Source: Diphasiastrum complanatum (lineage: Eukaryota > Streptophyta > Lycopodiopsida > Lycopodiales > Lycopodiaceae). From it: DNA of 64,000 bases. The notes under the pieces were generated by a model. The model was not told the DNA's origin. It ran no database searches and saw nothing but the letters and a program-made list of their open reading frames with translations. Positions within the stretch are counted from its first letter, which is position 1, and each line of letters opens with the position of its first letter. Positions 11,654-22,961 of the stretch are shown in pieces. Where the stretch lies: the NCBI GenBank assembly GCA_029204225.1, contig CM055092.1, positions 100,374,200-100,438,199 of the forward strand, in the 5' to 3' direction. The position numbers and the translations under genes were made by a program.

Positions 11654-13873
11654 ACATTTCGATTCAACATCCATGCTGTACCTTTTTGAAGTACTAAAAA
11701 AATTCAAATAAGAACTACAAGCATCAAAGTAGAATCATCAGAAATGCCAGGACATACACGCCACAATATTGGAAATGGAAATTAATTGAAATGCTGGATT
11801 AAGAACTTGGAGTTACCTGATACCAAAGCTCATCAGTCAGTTCCTTCACTACAGTTATCGACTCCATTCTAGCAGGGGATGCCATTTTCCACTTGCAATT
11901 CCCTCGTCTTCGAGCTTCCCTTGTATAGTTTCCTTCTATCTGCCCATCTTCTCTGTGACCAACATTTTTGATGTAAAACACTATTGGTTGCTGACATGGA
12001 GATACGTCAGCAGGTCGTGTACTGAATGGAAAACTGAACTCTCCAGTCTGCTTATACCAGCTAATGAATGTTCTGGATGGACGCTCTAGCTCACGTGGAG
12101 GTAGTAAGCCCCTATATACTTGAACAGCATATCCCCAGGATACAGAGTACGACCAATTATGCCATTTGTCATAACAAATGGACTGCTGAAGCAAGGCACC
12201 GGGATCTGTCCGACCAGATCTCACAAGATGCTGTATTGCTTGCAATCTTGTCATGTTTGGGAAGATCGGATCGATTACATCAAGATGATGCAGTGATAAA
12301 AGAGGAGCTATTGGATGAGCTGCTAGCAACCCAAAAGCATTGCCATAAATATCGAACTGCAAATGCAATCAACGGGTACTATTCAGTTAAACAAATGCTG
12401 CAAATTGGAAAATCGAGAATTTGACTGTTACTTAACTCACTGTCAGGATAAATTAGATAAATTAGACATAATGAGCGAATCCAGACAAGGACAGCCTACA
12501 CCATGCCACAGAATTAATGGACAGACAAAAGCTGTATACTACATTGCATCTAATGCCATGTCGTAAACCTTGATCACAATAAGGACAACATATCAATGTA
12601 GTTAGTACGTACAATGGCATGGAACAAAACCTTAAAATGTCTTTCAAAGTTTTAGATGGTTTTCATTGACACTCATTGAAGCATTGTACCTGGTGGAACC
12701 CTTCTTCTCTCGTCAGAGGCACTCCTAGTTCTGCCATACAAGCCTGCATGCGGTTGTCACTTCCAAACAGATAAGGGTACCTGCAAAGATGGATAAAAGA
12801 TGAGAACTAAGTAACTCCTCCATTTTGTATACATTGTAAATGTAATAAAAATTAGTCAGCACCAGAAAGGCACATTCTGTACTTTTGAGCCAAAAGAAGA
12901 ACTATTTACTACAGTGCACCTCGAAGCACCACATGTACCTGTGAAGACAACTATCTTGAATTTTTTCCAATGCTTTTGCCAAGGGGTAGCTGATAGCAAA
13001 ACCCCCTCCTCCATATGCCATGTTGTAAGAAAATAGAACATTTTGGGTGTGACTCTCTGAGATGGATCCAATGTAGTAAAATTTTCGCCAATCATACTTG
13101 GAAAGTATGTGCACTAAATTCTCGGGTATGAAGACCGTATCATCATCCCCCATAACAAACCAGTGCACATCCGGGAGTCCAACCCTAAAAGTCTCGGATA
13201 CAATGCGAGCGATCCGAATGGCGGATCCATTTCCTGCCTTGTTGGTGTAGTTGAATTTAGACGTGTCAGCAGAAATCCTCAAAGGAGGTAAGCTCTTTGA
13301 CGACGTATATGTATCATTAACAGGCCGATCCAACCACACAAACCCGCGCATCTCCCTCGGCCTCCACCAGCACTTCACATACTCCTTGCGCCGCTCCCAA
13401 AGCTGCGAGGAAGCGGCAATACCAAACGCAATGTGCCCTAGTCCAGTGCGGAATGAAGTTAATGTGGCAGCTGAGTAAAGATCAGGTTGCTGTTGCTGAT
13501 GCTGTTGTTGCTCTTGTTGTTGTTGCTGCTGTTGCTGATGCTGCTGATGTTGACGCTGATATTGATGACGCGAAATTAAGTAAGAAGAATGGTTACCGAA
13601 TAGAGGTGTGATTTCTGCATTATGGGGATGGCGACACGGCAAACTAGTGAAGAAAATGAGCAAAAGAAAGATGGAGCAGCAAGCAAAAGCAGCACCCATC
13701 ACAAAGGACAGCTTCCGGAAGCTGCTTTTACTGCCACCCATTTGCTCTGCAGCCGTCCCATGGCCATCCCAAAAGCTCTTGGAAGCGCTGACACCACTCA
13801 GCATCTGATCATTGCCACTTTTTCTGTCTGTGAAGCCTTTATCTGCATCCCTTTGCTTCTTTTTGAAGCTCAT
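10752..13873 (-). CDS. DUF604 (fringe-like, GT31-related) glycosyltransferase, 4 exons
   Basis: Spliced gene of 553 codons. Exons are 13873-12939, 12780-12690, 12356-11817 and 10847-10752; introns begin GT and end AG, and the summed coding length is 1662 nt. The ATG at 13873 has A at -3 and is the first ATG in frame. The protein is a type II membrane protein: a basic tail, a membrane segment at about residues 55-78 (SFVMGAAFACCSIFLLLIFF), then a lumenal stem with a Gln/His-rich run. The catalytic domain has the metal-binding VMGDDDTVF at about 240-248 and AYGGGGFAIS. Exon 3 carries FDIYGNAFG, AAHP and SLHHLD. Exon 4 is only 31 codons and encodes the family's C-terminal Cys-Cys element (APHRQCC). 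It probably acts in the Golgi as a sugar-nucleotide-dependent transferase; donor and acceptor are not predictable. It contains no premature stops. Confidence 0.93.
11567..11656. repeat. Compound (CT)31(CA)14 microsatellite in intron 3
   Basis: CT repeats at 11567-11628 run directly into CA repeats at 11629-11656. The tract lies inside the 969-bp third intron of the glycosyltransferase gene (11816-10848), so length variation should not affect the protein. Confidence 0.95.
13475..13565 (-). repeat. CAG/CAT-rich codon repeat (Gln/His run)
   Basis: In-frame trinucleotide-like repeat in exon 1 encoding about 25 residues that are nearly all Gln and His, with one Glu. It sits in the stem between the membrane anchor and the catalytic domain, a position that tolerates length change. 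Confidence 0.85.
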
Positions 13874-15134
13874 TGTGAAAGCAAAACGACCCAACAACAC
13901 TACGCTTTCCTTTTCTCCTTGTGGGTGGGTGCCAGCCTACTGTTACTGTCTATCTATCTCCGCATCAAGCTCGCATTTGTTGCATTTGCAGTGCGTTTGC
14001 CTTTGCGAGCTGATCAGTGATGGCATATGCTGCTGCCAGGAGAAAATGCATACAGAGAGCAAGCATCACTGGCTGCCCTTAATTTAAAGGCCGCGCCCTT
14101 AATTTGGGGCTGCCCGCCTACTTATGAGAAAGGCAAAGCGCAAATGTCCTTGCAACACGTGTCGACAGATCTATCGCTCGGAATGAATACGTGGGTCCCA
14201 TCCGACAATCTAAGCCCATAGACACAAACGTTCAGATGCTGCCACGTGCTTAAGATGGACCATTGACCGGTGTGCGGGTGATTGACCTACACGTGGCTAG
14301 AATCCAATGGTGGAGGCTCGAGATATGCTCTGCCATTGTGCTCCGAATTAATTAATTAAAAAATATTAATATATATGATCCGGTGGGGTGTAGCTGGACC
14401 GAATGAAGAGCATTGAATTTTGAAAGAGGGTTGGGGGGTCTTGGGTCTTGGGCATAACAAGCCTTTGGAAAATTGGCCAAATTTGGTTGCAGGTGGGCCA
14501 CAACCCATTTCACACTTTTTCGGTTTTGCTTTGTATATCTAACGTTGTTGTTGTTGATAGGTAGCTACAATTCCCAAAAAAACAATTTCAAAAGTGGCAA
14601 CATGTGTTTTCCTCGACCTCGACCTTCCTCTCTTGTGAGATTGATGGTGGGTCAAGGGTGTCATACTACACACTTGTAGCCTTGCTTATTTCAGTGTCAC
14701 TTTTGAGATTTTCCTTTGTATATCTGGCATCGATTACTAGCAACAAAATCAAGAACATTTTGAAAAATGAAAGGTTTGTCCAAGAAAATCAGAGCAAACC
14801 TCAAAAGTAGCAGCATTATATGGTGAAAATATACCTTTTCCACCCTTGTGGACGGGCCTTGACATCATTTATCTTACTAAGCAAAAAGGACTCAAAAGAA
14901 TTATACTACTTTAGAACAAATAAATTATTTTTTTTCCCACTCTAATTGCAATACCTTCTCTTAATATCATTTTCTAACATTATATAACTTTCATTGTAAA
15001 CTTGTGGGACAAAGCTACTCATGATCTTTGACATCACTTTATCATATTCCAATATAACCTACCCCACATCACCTCTGCACCATAATCACTACCACATAAC
15101 ACAAACTAGTGGTGGTCCAACCTACCCTGAGGAG
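13874..15134. other. Upstream flank of the glycosyltransferase gene, no gene seen
   Basis: Presumed 5' UTR and promoter of the minus-strand gene at its left end. A TTTAAATTAAGGG stretch on the minus strand near 14090 is the nearest TATA-like sequence, but it is unconvincing. The remainder is AT-rich with an (AATT)n/(TATA) patch at 14345-14376 and no coding signal. Confidence 0.4.
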
Positions 15135-15264
15135 GCAAAATAATAGAACCTAGCCCACATAACTTTTGCACCACAACATACAACTGAATGGTGGGGCAAG
15201 CAAAATAATAGAACCTAGCCCACATAACTTTTGCACCACAACATACAACTGAATGGTGGGCCAG
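15135..15264. repeat. Tandem duplication, period 65 bp
   Basis: GCAAAATAATAGAACCTAGC starts at 15135 and again at 15200, and both copies continue identically through ACAACTGAATGGTGGG. Near identity indicates a recent duplication. Confidence 0.9.
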
Positions 15265-15321
15265 GTTATAGAATATAAAAAATCTATTAAGTGTTTTTCA
15301 TTTCATTATTATTTAGCACAA

Positions 15322-15383
15322 ATGATTTTAAACATGTTAGAATGAGTTGTTCTTTATGATTTTAAACATGTTGGAATGAGTTG
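15322..15383. repeat. Tandem duplication of ATTTTAAACATGTT(A/G)GAATGAGTTG
   Basis: Two adjacent copies about 34 bp apart that differ by a single A/G in the core. No coding context. Confidence 0.8.
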
Positions 15384-15635
15384 GTGAGGGCGTGACGTCT
15401 TGGGAGCTCAATTCTTGAGTGTCCCATCTTTTGCAAAAGAAAATATTGATTTTTTTTCTTTTTGCTAGGAAAATTGTATAGCAAAAAAGAAAATCTTCTC
15501 TCAAAGAAAGATTAACCATATATTAAAGACTTTTTCCAAAACAAAATAGAAATAAAGTGCTCAAAGTGAGCAAAACACAAAACCTCGATAAATAGAATTG
15601 GGGGAAATGATAAAATCATCGAACCCAAATTCTTA

Positions 15636-16012
15636 GGGTGGTTTCACATGGAGTGAGGGGGCCCAAATCCTTTACTTTGATTGGTGGAGCCACTTCACAG
15701 GGCCTCCCCCTCCATTTCACAAGGAGTGAGAGTTACCTCTAGGTGGCATTGAAAGGTGCCAAGCTGGGGTAGATACCAGGGGAGTACTCACCTTGGACCT
15801 CTTGAAGTATTGCGGGGTAAGTGGTGGGCCTACCTTCTCTCCTCCAATAAAAACCATAAATACCTTATCTAATTTGAATTTAGATAATAAATGCTTTGCC
15901 CTCCAAACAAAGAAAGGTTCACATGGAATGACTTGGAAGGATCTGGGCTTTCAAACTGGGGGTTAAGTGAAAATTCTGAAATGGCCTTGGGATCTTCCAT
16001 GTGAAACCACCC
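15636..16012. mobile_element. Tourist/Harbinger-like MITE, 377 bp
   Basis: Terminal inverted repeats GGGTGGTTTCACATGGA (left) and its exact complement TCCATGTGAAACCACCC (right) are flanked on both sides by the trinucleotide TTA (15633-15635 and 16013-16015). A 3-bp TTA/TAA target duplication and G-rich TIRs are the marks of PIF/Harbinger-type MITEs. The interior has no transposase frame, so the element is non-autonomous. Confidence 0.85.
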
Positions 16013-16601
16013 TTAGTTAAGTCCATGAAACCTAGTCAACCATTTTTTTTTTATTTTTTATCTTTTGTAAAAGATACAAAGCATATACAAAGTACATCAT
16101 GGGAGTTTAAAAAGTGAAGCATGAGTAAATTCTAGAATCTCTAGACTGTTACCAAAAATAAAAAATTGCATCGGAATAATAAGCTATATTAAAGTAGCAA
16201 TCAAAAATAGAAAGTAACTTGTGGAAGTCATTCCAGAAAATGACTAAACACCCATCAAAGCTAAAAAAAAACAAGTTGACAAAACGTAATGGAAAATAAC
16301 CAGTTGCACGGTTAGAAAGAGGGAGAGCTAGCTTTTCTAACCAAACCTCTAAAGAAAAGTAGATCATAAGAGAGAGACATGTTGATAAGGGAAAGCAGTC
16401 AACTAATTCCCTGATGTAGCTGGTTGATGAGAAGAGCTTCGTTGCTTGAGGCTTGAGGAGCTCACAATCGAACTACCATATGCATAGAAACCTCTACCAT
16501 TCTTTGCTTCAGGCACTTGAAGTGCATGCAAGGAGAGGGAATTGTTGAAGAAGAAGTAGTAGTCGTAGTAGGAGAGGGAGTTGTTGAAGAAGAAGAAGAG
16601 C

Positions 16602-16633
<32 letters not shown>

Positions 16634-16951
16634 TGATCAATGATGGACATGGGTTGATTCATCTTGAAATGATTGATCTTCTATGATATGTACTTTGAAG
16701 TTTGTATGGAGTCTTGTAGCTGGATGTTGAGGTGAGCTACATGCTCGCCTAAGGAGCCAACAATCAAAAAATCATTTACATGGAAGCTTTTATTGTGAAA
16801 AACATGTTACCAATTTGTCTTTCATGGACTTGATGTGCATGCAAAGAGGAGTCAAGTTGTTGGAGGAGAAGAAAAAGAAGTACTGCAATTGTTATGCAAT
16901 TCTTGTCAAATCATCCCAAAATGTAAGAGACCTGGGAGCAATAACAAGAAC
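16013..16951. other. Intergenic, no gene seen; (TAG)n tract
   Basis: AT-rich sequence without a supported frame. It contains an imperfect GAAGAAGTAGTAG region from 16540 that ends in about ten TAG trinucleotides near 16600-16632. Two related words (GTGCATGCAA(G/A)GAGAG, 16520 and 16830) suggest a local degenerate duplication. Confidence 0.5.
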
Positions 16952-17690
16952 TGCTAGATTTCTTATGCTCAGCCTTAAACAAATTGTTCAAGTAATGAGC
17001 ATCCTGAAAAACCGAAGGCCGACAACATATTTTTAGGCCTTTACATTTTTCCCTTTGAGATATTCTATGCCTTAGAATCATGTTAAGGCACCTTCGCCTT
17101 TTTCGCTTCTTAGCAAAAAATGCGACACACTGGCCAAATGGCCAGAATACCTTAGAAATCATTTTTAAGGTACCTTCGTCTTTTTCGCCATTAGAACTCA
17201 TTTTTTAGACACCTTCGTCTTTTTCGCATTTTGTTGACCAACTTCGCCAATGGATGAGTAACCCTAAAACAGCTGGACAAACAAATATCCCAAAGGCGGT
17301 TGATGGTTACCAACTTTTGTACATATGCAAAGACTGTCATAAATAGCCTTAAAGGCTTGTAAGATATTTCCTCTCTTGAAAATCTCTATACTAGCTGAAA
17401 CAAGCTATGTAAGTGTTAATCTTTTGAAAATTCTCTTTTGAGCAGAGTCATCTATAGCCAGCGTTATCACGCTCAGCAAGCTGAAGTTATTACTTCAAGC
17501 TATTGTACTCACTATTGATATTTTTATCAGAGTGCAATTTTTGTCTCACTACTGCGTCGTTCATTTGCGCAAATTATATGAATTTTTCTACTTGAATATT
17601 TATGCTGCTAATTGTTGTGTTTCTGTTCCTACAAGCCTACACTCTGAGCAATCGAGCCTCCGCTGCGCTCACGACCACCATTTTACGACA
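16952..17690 (+). repeat. 5' LTR of the Copia element
   Basis: Starts TGCTAGATTTCTTATGCTC and matches the 3' LTR start (TGTTAGTATTCTTATGCTC at 21445) over its first ~150 bp. It ends ...TTTACGACA immediately before the PBS. U3 includes repeated CACCTTCG(C/T)CTTTTTCGC words (17090-17230). A TCATAAATAGC motif near 17337 is a plausible TATA box. Confidence 0.85.
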
Positions 17691-17702
17691 TGGTATCAGA
17701 GC
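17691..17702 (+). promoter_or_regulatory. Primer-binding site, initiator tRNA-Met
   Basis: TGGTATCAGAGC lies directly after the LTR end, the standard Copia PBS. Confidence 0.9.
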
Positions 17703-17832
17703 AGGCATTTTAGTAATCTGTATTTTACTGCGGATTATCAGTCTTGTTTCTATCAAGACATCTTTCTAACAAATGCGCAGCCAACAGTATTCCGACAGTC
17801 GTTGTTTCTACCAATGATCTCGTTCAACCAGA

Positions 17833-18770
17833 ATGGATCCATCATCTAGTTCATCTCTCATTGACAAACTCAATGGAGATAACTACCATCTCTGGAAATT
17901 CAAGATGAAGATTATACTTCTAGCCAAAGAACTGTTGGACATCGTTGATGTTCTAGAACTCAAACGAGAAGGTGATGCAGCCATCATCACCAAGTGGAGA
18001 CTGAGAGATGGCAAATCATTTGCCATGATCACCCTCAATATAAAAGACACTCGGATCAGCCACATACGTGGTGTTCAGATAGTAAGGATGCATGGTACAT
18101 CCTAGCAACTCTCTACGACATTAGAGACCTTACATCCAGGCTCCATCTGAGGAAGAAATTATTCACCCTCCGAATGTCTGAAGTAGATAGTGTTTTGAGT
18201 CACCTCAACACTTTCAAAAATCTCATGGAGCAGATGACTGCAACAGGCTAAGTCGTAGAAGATTCTGATGCACTCATGACTCTATTATTGAGTCTACCTG
18301 AAACCTACGAAAATTGGGTAATGGCAATTTCTACCCAGGAGCACCTCACTCTATCAAGAGTAATTTTGCTACTCCTACAAGAGGAGATCAAAAGATCAAC
18401 ATCCTCCTCAGGCTCAGGATCGGATACTCAAGCTCTGTATTCAAAAAATCAGAAGTTTAGATCCAAGAGATCTACAAAGTCAGGCTCTACTGACAAAAAG
18501 AGCAACATGCAGTTTGGACCAAATTTTGGTTCAATATTGAATTCAAGCTCTTCATCATTCCAACCTATGCAGAAACTATTCTGCAAATACTGTAAGAGGA
18601 CTGGTCACGAAATGAAATATTGCTGAACTTTGAAGTACAACAATGAAAAAAAGAAGCAGTTCCAACAACAAGCACATAGTGCTACAACCAGTCACTCAAA
18701 TCAGCAACAAAAAGAAGAAGAAGATGAAGCAGCTTTCATGACCAAAGTCGGAGAACAACAAGGTACTTGA
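17833..18770 (+). pseudogene. Copia gag
   Basis: Begins MDPSSSSSLIDKLNGDNYHLWKF-type, the canonical Copia gag start, at an ATG 130 bp after the PBS. UBN2 core segments follow in shifted frames, then an intact CCHC zinc knuckle CKYCKRTGHEMKYC near 18583-18624. Frame changes occur near 18060-18110; a TAA replaces a codon at about 18250 and a TGA follows the knuckle. The product would be nucleocapsid, but no intact frame remains. Confidence 0.83.
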
Positions 18771-19800
18771 GTTGTGAAACTTGGAGACAACTCAGCCATT
18801 GCTATTCTTCTAATAGTCAAGCTCTTCACACAGTCACTTCTAAATCAGCTGATATGTTGTGGCATTTCAGACTTGGCCATTCTAACTACAACAGTATTCA
18901 GCAAATGTCAACTCATAATCTAGTACAAGACCCGCCTTTAGTCAGCAAGCCAACTTCTCCATGTGAAAGCTGTATTATCAGAAAGCATGCTAGAAGTCTC
19001 TTTAGTTCAGACTTAGTTCGTACATCCAAGGGCTTGCTTGACCTTGTACACAATGACATTTGTGGCCCGATGTAGACTGCTTCCATAGGGGGAGCTCTTA
19101 TTTCCTGACCTTCATCGGCGACTTCTCTCGAAGGACTGCAACCTACTATATGAAGAACAAATCCAAAGCATTCAAGTTCTTCAAGCAGTTCAAGGCATCT
19201 GTAGAAAACTAGACCCATAGGTAGATCAAGGCTCTACGCACAGATGGAGGGAGAGAGTACATCTCCACAAAATTCAAGGAGTTATGCAAGGCCAACGAGA
19301 TACTTCAAAAATACACAACCAACTACTCACCTTAGTCCAATGGTATAGTTGAGCAGAAGAACCGAACACTCATCAAAAGTGCCAAGAGCATGATGGCCCA
19401 TGCCTCTCTTCCAAAGAAGTTCTGGGCAGAATCTGTTACTATAGCTGCCTACTTACAGAATCGATCCATCACCAAAGCCCTGAATGGCAAGACACCTTAT
19501 GAGGTGTGGACAAGATCAAAACCATCACTCAAACATATTCGAGTGTTTGGACGCATCACTTTCGTTCAAATCTTTGAGGATCTAAGAAGAAAGCTAGATG
19601 ACAAGAGCAAGAAAACGATCTTCATCGGCTATTCCCAAAATCACAAGGCATACAAGATCTACAATTTGGATACCGAGAAGGCATTCACTAGTAGAGATGT
19701 CATTTTCATGGAAGACCAGCTTCTCGACCACAAAGGAAAAGCTACTGGTAATTCCGACTCACGGATCAAGCAACCAGTCAATTCTGATCTAGAGATTTAA
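18771..19800 (+). pseudogene. Copia integrase
   Basis: GAG-pre-integrase zinc segment (WHFRLGHSNYNS...CESCIIRKHAR) and DLVHNDICGPM are followed by the catalytic core in pieces. TAG codons stand at 19073, 19210, 19222 and 19333; at least three replace conserved Gln positions, including the Gln of the SPQSNG block. A one-base gain in a G run near 19087 shifts the frame before the FIGDFSR motif. The C-terminal part (19390-19800: AYLQNRS, VFGRITFV, IFIGYSQNHKAYKIYN) is open. Confidence 0.83.
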
Positions 19801-19920
19801 CTGCAGAATCTCGACGCTGACTCAGAAGATGAGTCAAAACCTCAACAAGTCAACCCACATCAGAGGACTGAAGTTCAACCCAGAAGGTCAAACAGGTCCA
19901 GACAGTCTCCATCCAGATTT

Positions 19921-21420
19921 ATGGATGATCCGGCTTGCTACTTCATGCAAGAACCAACCATAGTTTCTGAGGCAATGTTTAATCCTGATGCTGACCAGTG
20001 GAAAGCAGCAATGGACATCGAATTCGATTCTCTGTTGGAGAATCAAACATGGACACTCACTGAGCTGCCAAAGGACCAAAAACCAATTCCATACAAATGG
20101 ATATTCAAGGTGAAGTACGACGCTGAAGGAAGGCTAAATCGTTACAAGGCCAGGCTAGTCGCCAAAGACTTTTTCCATATTCCAGATCTAGGTTATTCAG
20201 AAACCTTTAGCCCAGTCGTCAAACATGCGTCAATCCACCTACTCTTCTCCTTTGCAGCTACAGTAGATCTCAAATTTCATCAGATGGATGTCCAGACTGT
20301 TGTCCTCAATGGAACCATCGAAGAGAAAATCTATATGACACAACTAGAGGGATACGAACTCAATGACAAGCAACAACACCTTATATGTAGAATTCACAAG
20401 GCGCCCTACGGGCTGAAAAAGTCACCCAGAGCTTGTTCCAGAAGATCAATGCATTTCTGATAGATAACGGTTTTATTCCAAACTCAACAGACTCGAATAT
20501 TTACTTCAAATTTGTATCAGAATACCTCATCATCATCACTTTCTACGTAGATGATACACTCTTATTCAGTAATAATCTGAATCTGATGAAGGATACAAAA
20601 TGCATGCTGGACTAGGAATACAAGATGACTGAGTCCACTATTGTCTCGGAATCCAAATTCAACGAGATCGACCCAGCAGATTGATCTTTATCAGTCATCA
20701 ACGATATCTTAACAACGTGTTGAAAAGTATGGAATGGCCAACTGCAAACCCAGTCACTTTTTACTAGACCTTGGACTAAAACTATCAAAGGAACAGTCTC
20801 CTCAAACTGAGGCAGAAAAGGAGGAGATGAAGCACTAGTTCCTATCAAATCCATGATAGCTCATTGGAAAGCGCTAACAAAGGTCATGAAGTACATTCAA
20901 ACAATGACAACTCTCAACATCTGCTATGGAGGCAGCCAAACTACCAATATTCTTGAAGCCTACATAGATGCGGATTGGGCAGGAGATGTCGACACCAGAA
21001 AATCAACCTTTGGATTTGTATTTTTATACAACCAAGGCCCAATCTCATGGAACAGCCGAAAGCAGACCTCAGTTGCATTATCTTCAACAAAATCCGAATA
21101 CATAGCTACCACAAATGCAACCAAAGAGGCGATCTAGCTTAGGCAACTGCTTGCAGACCTCAATCTTGCACAAATACTTCCTACAACAATCTATTGTGAC
21201 AATCAAAGCACAATAGCGCTATCTCTCACTCCGAGATTTCACTCTCGAAGCAAACATATAGAAATCAGGTATCACTACCTTAGAGAGAAAGTGCACAGTA
21301 AGGAAGTAGAATTGATTTTCTACAAAACAAATCACATGGCAGCAGATTACTTCACAAAGGCTCTATCAAAGGAGCAACATCTTAGATTTAACGACATGTT
21401 AAATCTGAAGATCAAAGTTT
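19921..21420 (+). pseudogene. Copia reverse transcriptase and RNase H
   Basis: RT segments: WKAAMDIEFDSL, YKARLVAKDF, MDVQTVVLNG, APYGLKKSPRA and the catalytic FYVDDTLLF (20541-20567). RNase H segments: YIDADWAGDVDTRKSTFG, GPISWNSRKQTS and LSSTKSEY. Breaks include a frame shift at 20433-20460, a TAG at 20615, shifts near 20650-20850 and a TAG at 21135 replacing the Trp of the conserved EAIWL motif. The tail reads to about 21420 (KHIEIRYHYLREKV), just before the polypurine tract. Confidence 0.83.
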
Positions 21421-21432
21421 TTCAGGATCCAC

Positions 21433-21444
21433 ATTAAGGGGGAG
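21433..21444 (+). promoter_or_regulatory. Polypurine tract
   Basis: TTAAGGGGGAG directly precedes the TG of the 3' LTR, the standard plus-strand primer of Copia elements. Confidence 0.88.
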
Positions 21445-21600
21445 TGTTAGTATTCTTATGCTCAGTCTTAAACAAATCGTTCAAGTAATGAGCATCCTGA
21501 AAAACCGAAGGCCGACAACATATTTTTAGGCCTTCACATTTTTCCCTTTGAGATTTTCTATGCCTTAGAAATCGTTTTAAGGCACCTTTGCCTTTTTCGT
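21445..21600 (+). repeat. 3' LTR of the Copia element, truncated
   Basis: Matches the start of the 5' LTR until CCTTTTTCG near 21599, then diverges abruptly. Several substitutions separate it from the 5' copy. Confidence 0.85.
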
Positions 21601-22140
21601 GAAGGGTGAATAAGAAGCAGTCGCGAAGTTTTTTTTTTTGCGAAGCAACCGCGATTCCCTCTTGAGATTCGGATGGAGTTCAGATGCGATCGTTGGACAC
21701 TGCCAACTGAATCACACCTACAATCCTCTAGAATGTAGTCAGGCACTGTTGATCTACGTTTATAGAATTAATGCAGCATTCAACATAGTTTCAACCAAGC
21801 TGTGAAATTAAAATGAACAAGAAAACTCAGAAATACGAATGACAGCAGAAGCATTTGCATTCAAGATCAGACACAAACAAGAAAATTATCTATATTAATC
21901 CTTCTCTAATTTCTTCAAGCACTACATGTATATCCACACAGTGCATTGGCGTGGGAGAAGCACAGTTCTCTCACGAGCATCGTCTCGCTTTACTGGCGAA
22001 CAGTTGGATCTCTATGGATCCTGATCACAGAACTCATCTCGCACGCAGGTGGACTTGTTGTCTGTATTTCGTCTTGATTGCTTACTAGCATCAGACTACT
22101 TTCTTATACTGTACGTGTATTTTGTGGAAGGAACGAGCCT
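21601..22140. other. Unassigned, possibly LTR-derived
   Basis: Follows the truncated LTR and holds no supported gene. A TATAAGAAAG motif on the minus strand near 22107 and the neighbouring Copia fragments suggest remains of another LTR, but I see no second copy to confirm it. Confidence 0.35.
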
Positions 22141-22149
22141 CTGGTCTTG

Positions 22150-22500
22150 TAGATGGACAACACCTCTGCAATACACGTGACGAAAGATCCCATGTTCCAT
22201 TCCAGAACGAAGCACATTGCGATCAAGTACCAATCGATCAAGGATCTAATCGAAAAAAAGATGCTGCAGACCACCTTCATCAGAACGAAAGACATGGTTG
22301 CTGACATCTTCACTAAACCCCTGGACAAAGGACTCTTTGAGAGACAAAGGAGCAGTCTCAGAATCATAAAGCTATCATGCTTTGAGAGAGAGCTGAAGAA
22401 ACAAAATGTTTCTAACTACAAAGCCTTGCTAGCTTTTAGCCCTCAACTTGACGCAGATGTTTGCGAACTCGAAAGTCAGGAGACACGAAACACAAAGAAT
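22150..22500 (+). pseudogene. Copia RNase H C-terminus fragment
   Basis: Reads MDNTSAIHVTKDPMFHSRTKHI, then IEKKMLQTTFIRTKDMVADIFTKPLDKGLFE, the classic end of Copia RNase H (DN.SAI..., R.KHI, DIFTKPL). It is a separate Copia family from the one to its left and has no RT attached. It is open for its whole length but lacks everything upstream. Confidence 0.85.
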
Positions 22501-22534
22501 TTTGTGAACACGAAAGTCAAAGGACAGTCATCAT

Positions 22535-22888
22535 TCATCGGCATCGTCCCTGTGAGCATTGGAGTGTTTGCTCCTTTGCTACAACAACGCCATTGTGCTG
22601 CGGTGTGTAGGCTGCAGTTCTTCTATGAATAATGTCACGATCATTGCAGAAGTCAGTGAAACGATTCAAGATGTATTCGCCACCTCGATCTGTTCTTATC
22701 TGCTTCACCTTGCTACATGTACATCTCTCAACCCAATTCACATATTCTGTGAATTTATCAAGTGCTTTAGATTTACTCTGAATAAAATACACTATGGCAT
22801 GTTTGCTATAATCATCAATGAAGGTTATATAATACTTTGAACCTCCTACTGAGACCACGTTGAATGCTCCACAGATGTCAGAATGCAC
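22535..22888 (-). pseudogene. Copia integrase core fragment, opposite strand
   Basis: Shows HSDICGAFNV, FIDDYSKH, RTDRGGEYI and AAYTPQHNGVV, the D-D-E core of a Copia integrase. It lies convergent to the RNase H fragment, so the two come from different insertions or from a rearrangement. Homology fades by about 22960. Confidence 0.83.
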
Positions 22889-22961
22889 TAGCTCCAGAAT
22901 CTTTGTCGTTCTGTAGGAACTTGTAGCTGCTAAAGCAACAACCGAAGTACGTTCTCCACCA

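Larger units (their letters stand above)
16952..21600 (+). mobile_element. Copia LTR retrotransposon, nearly complete, decayed
   Basis: Plus-strand Copia element: 5' LTR 16952-17690, PBS directly after it, gag, integrase, RT and RNase H in order, polypurine tract, then the first ~155 bp of the 3' LTR. The 3' LTR breaks off near 21600, where sequence from another origin begins. Coding parts are broken by many stops, mostly TAG at conserved Gln or Trp positions, and by a few one-base indels. A protease DSG motif was not found between gag and integrase. Confidence 0.9.

Noticed and set aside
11519-11711. Open frames of Leu-Ser, Arg-Glu or Cys-Val repeats over the CT/CA tracts
   Set aside because: Translation of dinucleotide repeats; not genes.
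11799-11816. Extending exon 3 of the glycosyltransferase to the codons VTPSS and a stop
   Set aside because: A GTAACT splice donor lies exactly after the codon CAG at 11817, and a family-matching exon (APHRQCC...) is present at 10847-10752 in the correct phase.
13873-13900. Start of the glycosyltransferase upstream of 13873 at a GTG codon
   Set aside because: GTG is not a usual nuclear start; the first in-frame ATG is at 13873 with a good context.
16462-16662. Thr/Ser-rich open frame on the minus strand
   Set aside because: It is translation of TAG/GAA trinucleotide repeats without any family signature.
17833-21137. TAG codons as read-through or recoded stops
   Set aside because: They are scattered, coincide with conserved Gln/Trp positions and come with frameshifts and a lost LTR, so decay is simpler than a variant code or suppression.
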